DNA of 54,962 nt from Aurantimonadaceae bacterium (GTDB lineage: Bacteria; Pseudomonadota; Alphaproteobacteria; Rhizobiales; Rhizobiaceae), in the NCBI GenBank assembly GCA_947474855.1, contig CANJKV010000010.1, positions 1-54,962 on the forward strand, given 5' to 3'. How positions within the stretch are numbered: the stretch's first letter is position 1; every line of letters starts with the position of its first letter. Positions 49,341 through 54,962 of this stretch are shown piece by piece. The position numbers were made by a program, and so were the translations under genes. The notes under the pieces are model-generated. The model was not told where the DNA came from. It saw only the letters and a program-made list of their open reading frames with translations, and did not search any database.

Positions 49341-51034
49341 ACGCACAATCGCCCAACGTCGCCGTGCGGGCGGCCCTTTACCTGCGCGTCTCGACTGCCC
49401 GTCAGGCCGAGCATGACGTGTCCATCCCCGACCAGCGCAAGCAGGGTGAAGCCTATTGCGCGGCGCGCGGCTACCAGCTCGTTGACGTGTTTGTCGAGCC
49501 GGGCAACACCGCGACGAACGATCGCCGGCCCGAGTTTCAACGCATGATCGAGGAAGGCACCTCGAAGCCCGCGCCGTTCGACGTCGTGCTGGTTCACAGC
49601 TTCTCGCGCTTCTTCCGCGATGCTTTCGACATGGAATATTACTACCGGAAGCTCGCCAAGAACGGCGTCCGGCTCATTTCGATCACGCAAGAGTTGGGAG
49701 ACGATCCGATCCACGACATGATGCGGCGGATCATGGCGCTGTTCGACGAATATCAGTCGAAGGAAAACGGCAAGCACGTCACGCGCGCGCTGAAGGAGAA
49801 TGCGAGGCAGGGCTTCTGGAATGGCGCGCTACCGCCTGTCGGCTACCGTGTCGTGGCAGCGGAGCAACGCGGAACGAAGACCAAGAAGAAGCTGGAACTC
49901 GACCCACTGCATGCGGACACCATTCGCCTGATCTTCCGCCTCGCGCTGGAGGGCGAAGGCTCATCCGGCCAGATGGGAGTTAAGGCGATCGTCAAGCATC
50001 TTAACGGCAAGGGCATCTTCACCCGCGACGGTGGGCGTTGGGGCATCGGTCAGGTCCATCGCGTCCTGACCCGCCGCACCTACATCGGCGAACACGAGTG
50101 GGGACGGCGCAGCAAGCACAATGACGCGCAATCGCCCGACGACATTGTTGTCGTCCCGGTTCCTCCAATCATCGACCGCGAGACGTTCGACGCGGTGCAG
50201 AAGCTCCTACAGGCCCGCAACCCGAAAACCGAGCTGCCTGCCCGCGTCGTCATCGGGCCGACCCTGCTAACCGGCATCTGCTACTGCGGCAATTGCGGTG
50301 GCGCGATGACCATCCGCACCGGCAAGGGCGGCCGCTACCGCTACTACGCCTGCTCGATCAAGGCGCGGCAGGGCGAAACCGGCTGCAAGGGCCGCGCGAT
50401 CCCCATGGACAAGCTCGACGACATGGTGATCAATCATATCGAGAACCGCTTGCTCGATCCCGACCGTCTGGAAAAGCTGCTTGGCAGCATTCTTGGACGC
50501 CGCGAGGATCAGGCCGAGCGGCGCCGCGAACACATTGCCTCTCTACAGCGGCAGGCGACCGAATCGGAATCGCGTCTCAAGCGGCTCTATGACGCCATCG
50601 AGGCGGGCGTTGCCGATCTGGACGACCCGGCGCTGAAGGAGCGGATAGCTGGCCTGAAGGTTCTCCGCGATCAGGCGCGGGCCGACGCCGATCGGGCGCA
50701 GGCCCTGCTCGAAAATCCCGGCCACAGCACCCTCAGCCCCGCAATGATCGAAGGGTTTGCCCACCGCGCGCGGGAGCGCATTCGCGGCCACGAGGGCGGC
50801 TATCGGCGGGATCACCTGCGCGCGCTGGCGCAGCGCGTCGAGGTCGCAGACGACGCAATTCGCATCGTGGGATCAAAATCGGAGCTGCTGAGGACGCTTA
50901 TTGCTGGTCAAGGGCGGCAATCGGCGGCGAGTGGCGTGCCCAGAGGCGGACTGAAATGGCGGAGAGGATGGGATTCGAACCCACGATACCGTTTCCGGTA
51001 TACTCCCTTAGCAGGGGAGCATTATACGACATAA
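49337..51034 (+). CDS. large serine recombinase (ICE integrase)
   Basis: A recombinase of up to 565 residues that would integrate and excise the ICE. The catalytic domain begins AALYLRVSTARQAEHDVSIPDQRKQ, with the nucleophile serine near residue 19, and contains VLVHSFSRFFRD. The recombinase domain follows (LPPVGYRVV...IRLIFRLALEGEG), then a zinc ribbon CYCGNCGGAM...YYACSIKARQGETGCKG and a long coiled coil (EQAERRREHIASLQRQATESESRL). The final 25 residues, from KWRRGWDSNPRYR onwards, are the antisense of a tRNA gene, so the C-terminus was set by the attachment site. Confidence 0.92.
   Translation: MNAQSPNVAVRAALYLRVSTARQAEHDVSIPDQRKQGEAYCAARGYQLVDVFVEPGNTATNDRRPEFQRMIEEGTSKPAPFDVVLVHSFSRFFRDAFDMEYYYRKLAKNGVRLISITQELGDDPIHDMMRRIMALFDEYQSKENGKHVTRALKENARQGFWNGALPPVGYRVVAAEQRGTKTKKKLELDPLHADTIRLIFRLALEGEGSSGQMGVKAIVKHLNGKGIFTRDGGRWGIGQVHRVLTRRTYIGEHEWGRRSKHNDAQSPDDIVVVPVPPIIDRETFDAVQKLLQARNPKTELPARVVIGPTLLTGICYCGNCGGAMTIRTGKGGRYRYYACSIKARQGETGCKGRAIPMDKLDDMVINHIENRLLDPDRLEKLLGSILGRREDQAERRREHIASLQRQATESESRLKRLYDAIEAGVADLDDPALKERIAGLKVLRDQARADADRAQALLENPGHSTLSPAMIEGFAHRARERIRGHEGGYRRDHLRALAQRVEVADDAIRIVGSKSELLRTLIAGQGRQSAASGVPRGGLKWRRGWDSNPRYRFRYTPLAGEHYTT
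50957..51019 (-). tRNA. 3' fragment of tRNA-Ser(GCU), attachment-site remnant
   Basis: Read on the minus strand: anticodon arm CTCCC-CTGCTAA-GGGAG with anticodon GCT, a long variable arm (TATACCG-GAAA-CGGTAT), T arm with GGTTCGAATCC, and acceptor end CCTCTCC-G-CCA. The D arm and 5' acceptor strand are missing; in their place is the integrase stop codon region. This is the duplicated 3' end of a tRNA gene left by integration, not a working tRNA. It lies inside the serine recombinase frame on one side and touches the tyrosine integrase on the other. Confidence 0.88.
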
Positions 51035-52092
51035 GCCATTGATCCTTCTGGATGTGCATCGTCACTCCCCCGAAAACTCCCCCGGTCAGCGAAATTCCAG
51101 CCCGCTTTGAGGGCCGATTGGCCGAGGTCGGGCGTCCCGATCTTCGTGTATCGCTGCCACTCTCCCGACTTCCACCCGCCCTCGTCCTGGAGCCGGCGCA
51201 CGTCCTTCGTCTGCGCATAGAACCACGTCGCCCAGGTGTGCCGGCAGACGTGCGGCGTGAAGCGTGCCGGATCGAGCCCGGCGGCCACAGTGGCGCGCGA
51301 GAAGTTCTTCGCGATCTGCCCGCCCGAGTTCTTGCCCGACCGGAAGCCGTAGCCGTCAAAGCGGCGAAACAGCGGCCCGGCTTGGCCGAGCGTCGGCAGG
51401 GTCGAGAGCGCCGCCACCACGCGCGGGATGAGCGTCACGCGCCGTTCCTCGCCGTTCTTCGTGTCCCGCAGGATCGCGAAGCGGTGGTCGAGCGACACGT
51501 CGGAGCCCTTGAGCGTCACCGCCTCGCCCATGCGGATGCCCTGGCCGATCAGCATCGTCACCATCACCGCGATCATCGCGTTCTGATCGCGCGCCAGCTC
51601 GGTCAGGAGCGCGTCGGCCTGGGCCGGGAGCATGAACACGGTGCGCTTGCCGCCGCCGGCCGGCGCCTTGAGGCGTGGGGCCGAGATCAGGTCGTCCTCG
51701 GCCGCCGCATTCAGGATCGCCTTGACCGGCGTGTAGAGCTGCCGGCGCACCGTCGCGTCCGAGGCGTTCGGATAGATCGCCTGCGCGGCCTTTCGCATGA
51801 TGGCGTTGGTGATGTCGGCGGCGGGCATGGTGCCGAAGTAGTCCTCGATTGGCTTCAGGAACCGGGCGTTCGGGTGATGCTCGCGGTAGAGGGCGAGGGC
51901 TCGGGCGAAGGTGAGCCGCCCCGCAGCATTCGAACCGGCGCGTAGTCCGCGCTCGATCTCGTCGAGCTTTCGGCGCGCTTCCGCCTTGACGGTGGTTCCG
52001 GTGCTGATCTCGACGCGGCGCCCTTCGAAGGTGCCGCGAACGATCCAGTAGGGGCTTTTCTTGTCCCGCTTGACGAGAGTGAGTTCCGACAT
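51022..52092 (-). CDS. int: phage-type tyrosine integrase
   Basis: A 356-residue tyrosine recombinase. The N-terminal part binds arm sites (MSELTLVKRDKKSPYWIVRGTFEGRRVEISTGTT). Catalytic residues are visible: the first arginine in IGQGIRMGEAVTLKG, HVCRHTWATWFY with the His and second Arg, and the tyrosine in WQRYTK. Its stop codon lies two bases from the tRNA-Ser fragment, the usual int-attP order, so the element it belongs to extends rightward from here. It overlaps the upstream HTH frame. Confidence 0.92.
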   Translation of the reverse strand: MSELTLVKRDKKSPYWIVRGTFEGRRVEISTGTTVKAEARRKLDEIERGLRAGSNAAGRLTFARALALYREHHPNARFLKPIEDYFGTMPAADITNAIMRKAAQAIYPNASDATVRRQLYTPVKAILNAAAEDDLISAPRLKAPAGGGKRTVFMLPAQADALLTELARDQNAMIAVMVTMLIGQGIRMGEAVTLKGSDVSLDHRFAILRDTKNGEERRVTLIPRVVAALSTLPTLGQAGPLFRRFDGYGFRSGKNSGGQIAKNFSRATVAAGLDPARFTPHVCRHTWATWFYAQTKDVRRLQDEGGWKSGEWQRYTKIGTPDLGQSALKAGWNFADRGSFRGSDDAHPEGSMAYVV

Positions 52093-52271
52093 TGGGGCTC
52101 CATGATCCTGTCCAGGTCCTCGGGCAGGAAGAACATCTCGCGCCCGATCGTGCGGTATGCGCCGATCAGGCGGGCCTTCTGGCGAAGGGTGCGCTCCGAC
52201 ACGGTGATGCCGCGCTCCAAGAGAACACCGACCGCAGCGGCTGGCGAGATGACGCGCTCGATGTCGCTCAT
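51855..52271 (-). CDS. HTH excisionase/regulator-like protein
   Basis: The first 60 residues, MSDIERVISPAAAVGVLLERGITVSERTLRQKARLIGAYRTIGREMFFLPEDLDRIMEP, form an AlpA/excisionase-like winged helix that could direct excision by the integrase. After this the frame continues for 238 bases inside the integrase gene, giving a serine- and proline-rich tail that looks like an out-of-frame reading. The functional protein may be only the first 70 residues, or the overlap may be real. It overlaps the next upstream gene by four bases. Confidence 0.65.
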   Translation of the reverse strand: MSDIERVISPAAAVGVLLERGITVSERTLRQKARLIGAYRTIGREMFFLPEDLDRIMEPQCRNSLSSSGTRKAPTGSFAAPSKGAASRSAPEPPSRRKRAESSTRSSADYAPVRMLRGGSPSPEPSPSTASITRTPGS

Positions 52272-52573
52272 CGTCCGTCCCCCTTCACCGGATCGGCGAT
52301 GGTCGGAAGACGGGCTGCCGCGAGGCCCTTGGTTGAGGGCAGAGCTTCAGGGCTGGCGGAGGAGCGGGCCGCTAGAGCCTCGGCCGGGTGCTGGGTGTGC
52401 GGATACTGGTTCCAGAGGTCGGCCGCACCGAAAGCGGCGGGACGATCATCGTCCTCGTAGGGCGTCCAGATGTCGCCCATCGCGCCGCAGTCCGAACACG
52501 AGATCCACGCCGAGGTGGCCGAGAGGTTCAGGCGCAGCCGCTTGCAGCCGCAGTCGCAGGCGTTGACCTTCAT
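52268..52573 (-). CDS. Lar-like zinc-ribbon protein
   Basis: A 101-residue protein. MKVNACDCGCKRLRLNLSATSAWISCSDCGAMGDIWTPYEDDDRPAAFGAADLWNQYP resembles the Lar family of phage restriction-alleviation proteins: a four-cysteine zinc site (CxCxxC ... CxxCGA) and a final LWN. The role in relieving type I restriction is known for the Rac-prophage Lar protein only. The C-terminal half is low complexity. ATGA overlaps tie it to both neighbours. Confidence 0.6.
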   Translation of the reverse strand: MKVNACDCGCKRLRLNLSATSAWISCSDCGAMGDIWTPYEDDDRPAAFGAADLWNQYPHTQHPAEALAARSSASPEALPSTKGLAAARLPTIADPVKGDGR

Positions 52574-53181
52574 GACCGCGCCTCCCCGTCCGGATCGGCG
52601 ATGGTCGGGGTTGCGGCAGCCTTCTCCTGATCTTCGGGGGAGGAGGATGGTGGGAGGGGCGGAGCCGGGAGCGGCATCCAGTGGGTCGGATGGCAGTTCT
52701 TGGCGATCATGAAGTCGCCTCGATCCATCTCCCAGAACCAGCCGGGAACAGCACGCCTCGCCATAGGTGCGTCGTCATAGAAGCCAGTGCCGACCGTGCC
52801 GTCTTCGGCCAGCAGGATTTCCACCCCATCCTTCGGAGCGCTGTCGATCGGCATCCACTCCGGCTTTCGGGCTGCCGCGATGGTTCCAGCCGCATCTGCG
52901 GAGAGGGCGGCGAGGGAGGGGTGACGTGAGGCGAAGAAGGCGGCGCGTTCAGGTACAAGCGTTCCCCGCAGGAAAGCCCGATATTCCGCCTCGTCATGGA
53001 TCGCAGCCTGGATGGTGCCGCGAATGTCCCAGAGCCAATCGTCGTCCTCGCGGGAGGATGTCAGCCCCTCCATGACCTCGACAAGCTCCCGCGCCTTCTT
53101 CAGCGCCTGAAGCATGCCGTCACGAATGGGATCTGCCGCCTGCGCAGGGGATTGCGGCAGCCCGAGATCATCGCTCGTCAT
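52570..53181 (-). CDS. DUF551-containing phage protein
   Basis: A 203-residue protein. Residues 105-175 (EWMPIDSAPKDGVEILLAEDGTVGTGFYDD...GWFWEMDR...CHPTHWMPLPAPP) match DUF551, a family of phage proteins of unknown role. The N-terminal part is helical and acidic (MLQALKKARELVEVMEGL). The C-terminus is proline- and serine-rich. It overlaps both neighbours by 4-14 bases within the early operon. Confidence 0.8.
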   Translation of the reverse strand: MTSDDLGLPQSPAQAADPIRDGMLQALKKARELVEVMEGLTSSREDDDWLWDIRGTIQAAIHDEAEYRAFLRGTLVPERAAFFASRHPSLAALSADAAGTIAAARKPEWMPIDSAPKDGVEILLAEDGTVGTGFYDDAPMARRAVPGWFWEMDRGDFMIAKNCHPTHWMPLPAPPLPPSSSPEDQEKAAATPTIADPDGEARS

Positions 53182-54367
53182 GGGCCGTCTCCTTGAGGAT
53201 GGTGCGGGCGCGGTCCTCCTCCGCCAGAAAGTGGTTCACGAGGTCCACCAAGGCGTACTTGCTGTGCCGATTGCCGACGAGCATCATCGCCTGACGGTAG
53301 AGGTCGTGACGGCCCGTCTTGAGGGGGTGGCTGGCTGCAATCGCTTCGGACAGGTCGTCCTTACGGTCGGCCCATTGGTCGGTCTTGCGGGTTTTCAAGT
53401 AAGCGTTCAGCGTCTCTTTCGCCCTGTCCGCGCGGGCTTCGGCTGCGGCGAGGGCGGCTTCCAGACGATCGGCGCGCCGCTTCTGCCAACGCCAAGCGCC
53501 ACGAGCGCTCAGGCGAAGGTCAACGTTCTCCTCGTCGTCCCAATCCTCGGGGAGTTCCGCCACCGGCTCCCCTTGCGAAGGAAGAGGTGAAGGGAGGGCT
53601 GACGCGGCGCTATCACCGGGTTCTGTGGAGAAGGTGAAGGCAACCAACGCCTTCAGGCGGGGCAGCATCTGTTCTTCAAAGACGGCCTTCGGCGACGCCG
53701 ACTGCGCTGGAACGCCGAGAAGCGTGGCGATTTGGTAGAACGCCTCGACGTATCCCTCCGACCCCATAGCGGGAGCTTCGATCACGTCGCGCCGCTGCTC
53801 CAAGAGGCCGATGCAGGCCGCGACCATGTCCGCTGTCGACATGCCTTCCGTAAAGTCCGGCATGATCTGCGGGCCGTCGTCGTCGCCCTGGCCGGCGCGG
53901 AGCATGGCGTTGATCTGAGCCAACTGCGCAGCATGTTCGCCAGCAATCTGCCCAAGTCGCTCGATCGCTTTCGGCAGCGTCTGGTCAAGTCCGTTGCGTC
54001 TCGTGAGGCCGGCCAGTTCATAAGCGCGTTCGACCGCATCCACAGCACTGTTCCAGGCGTCGATGAGATGTTCGGGCTCTGCCGCCGATGCACATCCTCG
54101 CGGCAGCCCTTCTTCGGGAACGGGGGTGGAGAGGGCGGGGAAACCGAGGAGCATCCGCCGGACGATATGGCGGTATTCCTCCACCACGTCCTTCGGCACG
54201 AGCTTGACGATACTGCCGCTCTCGCGTCGGCCGGTGTCGGCGTCGTGCAACGGCCATGAGCGCGAGACGTAGGGGTCGGGGAAGGTGCACTCGTCATGGA
54301 GCCATTGCGCGATGCGGTCGACCAGCGCCGCCCGCACGCCTTCATCGGGGGAGAGAGGGTCAGCCAC
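53168..54367 (-). CDS. hypothetical phage protein (399 aa)
   Basis: A protein of 399 residues if it starts at GTG 54367 (VADPLSPDEGVRAALVDRIAQWLHDECTFPD), with GGAG 11 bases upstream. It is mostly helical, with a coiled coil near the C-terminus (RRADRLEAALAAAEARADRAKETLNAYLKTRKTDQ). I recognise no domain. The segment EHLIDAWNSAVDAVERAYELAGL resembles other phage accessory proteins of mixed composition. The frame is open to 54529, but the added residues overlap the next gene and are arginine-rich, so I reject them. Confidence 0.6.
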   Translation of the reverse strand: MADPLSPDEGVRAALVDRIAQWLHDECTFPDPYVSRSWPLHDADTGRRESGSIVKLVPKDVVEEYRHIVRRMLLGFPALSTPVPEEGLPRGCASAAEPEHLIDAWNSAVDAVERAYELAGLTRRNGLDQTLPKAIERLGQIAGEHAAQLAQINAMLRAGQGDDDGPQIMPDFTEGMSTADMVAACIGLLEQRRDVIEAPAMGSEGYVEAFYQIATLLGVPAQSASPKAVFEEQMLPRLKALVAFTFSTEPGDSAASALPSPLPSQGEPVAELPEDWDDEENVDLRLSARGAWRWQKRRADRLEAALAAAEARADRAKETLNAYLKTRKTDQWADRKDDLSEAIAASHPLKTGRHDLYRQAMMLVGNRHSKYALVDLVNHFLAEEDRARTILKETAHDER

Positions 54368-54563
54368 GGGAACGGCTCCGCTTGTTGGCAGCGCGAGCCT
54401 TGCCCTGCGCCTTTCGCTTCTTCTTGAGGGTCGGGTTGGCAGGCTTGCCCGGCTTCTGGCTGCGTGATCCCGACCCGAGGTGGATGCCTCCTGATGATGG
54501 AGGCTCGAATGCCGCGCCGGCTGCGGCAACCATGGCGGCTGCGATCAAGCCCCAGCCTTTCAT
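54360..54563 (-). CDS. small membrane-anchored basic protein (67 aa)
   Basis: A 67-residue protein: an N-terminal hydrophobic helix MKGWGLIAAAMVAAAGAAF, then PPSSGGIHLGSGSRSQKPGKPANPTLKKKRKAQGKARAANKRSRSRG, a very basic tail. ATG 54563 follows GGAGGAAGGACA. It could be a membrane-anchored nucleic-acid-binding peptide; no family is recognised. It overlaps the previous gene's stop by four bases. Confidence 0.55.
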   Translation of the reverse strand: MKGWGLIAAAMVAAAGAAFEPPSSGGIHLGSGSRSQKPGKPANPTLKKKRKAQGKARAANKRSRSRG

Positions 54564-54962
54564 TGTCCTTCCTCCTTTCCAGGGAGGGAGGGGGCGAGAG
54601 CGGCGAGCGCTTGACGGAAAAAGCTGAAGCTCAACTCCGCGACCGTCTCCTGGCCGCCAGCTTCGCTCGAATAGGTGAGGTCGAGGACGTGGCTGTCGGG
54701 AACGCTGTCCCACTCGTTGCCGCTGGCGATGAGGGCGAAGGGTCTCAACGCCTCCCGCAGCCTCTCCACCTCCTGCTCTGCGGCTTCGGTGGAGGAAGAT
54801 CGGGCTGCCGCATCGAGGGCCTTGGGATCATCGCCCGCAGGGCTGGCGGTGAGGGCGGATGCGGCATAGAGAGGTTCGATCGTACGGAACGGACCGGCAT
54901 CGGGCTCGACGTGTGTCAGAACCCAACTCCCGTTCTGCCATGACGAGCTGGTCCAGCGCCAC
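54560..54962 (-). CDS. hypothetical protein, 3' part (start off window)
   Basis: The minus-strand frame is open from the right edge to the stop at 54560. The visible 133 or so residues include SWQNGSWVLTHVEPDAGPF, a long Ala-rich helix (ALDAAARSSSTEAAEQEVERLREALRPFALIASGNEW) and HVLDLTYSSEAGGQETVAELSFSFFRQALAAL. Its helical segment EVERLREALRPFA resembles the ends of phage proteins often annotated as hypothetical. The start lies beyond the window. Confidence 0.55.
   Translation of the reverse strand, partial: WRWTSSSWQNGSWVLTHVEPDAGPFRTIEPLYAASALTASPAGDDPKALDAAARSSSTEAAEQEVERLREALRPFALIASGNEWDSVPDSHVLDLTYSSEAGGQETVAELSFSFFRQALAALAPSLPGKEEGQ

Noticed and set aside
50957-51019. Functional tRNA-Ser gene
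   Set aside because: The D arm and the 5' acceptor strand are absent, so it cannot fold into a tRNA.

Overview
The window is high-GC DNA from an alphaproteobacterium, most likely of the order Hyphomicrobiales (Rhizobiales). This rests on the gene families present: DUF3572, DUF6429, DUF2840, DUF2285, DUF3363-type relaxase, and a trb cluster with DUF2274. No species marker is present. Most of the window is one integrative and conjugative element (ICE) lying between phage-like or chromosomal DNA on the left (1 to about 4,000) and a second, integrase-carrying element on the right (51,022 to the edge).

Left flank (1-4,412): small hypothetical genes, a secreted thermonuclease, an orphan tungstate-binding protein (TupA) set between two relatives of one small gene, DUF3572 and DUF6429. 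Bases 3,938-4,008 hold phased TTTGAG repeats that may be recombinase arm sites, so the ICE may begin near there.

ICE accessory and maintenance block (about 4,480-16,700): a HTH protein, a large ParB-like protein, a TacAT toxin-antitoxin pair, DUF736, DUF932, a frameshifted DUF2285 gene, a second DUF2285 gene, then a replication and partition operon (AlpA-like HTH, RepA, ParA, ribbon-helix-helix protein, DUF2840, TraF peptidase, DUF736, lytic transglycosylase). The ParB-like and DUF932 genes carry the same leader of about 225 nt, with paired base changes that support an RNA structure. A separate multibranched structure sits at 12,678-12,845.

Conjugation block (16,700-35,000): candidate oriT, DUF3363 relaxase, a MerR/alpha-beta hydrolase insert, LysR, TraG coupling protein, CopG, trbBCDEJKLFGI, DUF2274 and a second LysR. 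These encode DNA processing, the coupling ATPase and a P-type type IV secretion channel.

Cargo (35,900-48,000): a broken SDR gene, a lipoprotein hydrolase, one RND permease with two adaptors and no outer-membrane channel, a DUF3313 lipoprotein, an SH3 protein, a secreted protein, IS5-like transposase remnants around a hydrolase, and an ECF sigma/anti-sigma/metal-sensor-like operon. This reads as envelope-stress or metal/toxicant resistance.

Integration block (48,480-51,034): a 41-bp stem-loop nearly identical to the one before the replication operon, a small acidic protein, a HVO_A0114-type regulator and a large serine recombinase whose frame runs into a 3' fragment of tRNA-Ser(GCU). A tyrosine integrase with its own early operon begins immediately beyond that fragment, so two mobile elements appear to share one tRNA locus.
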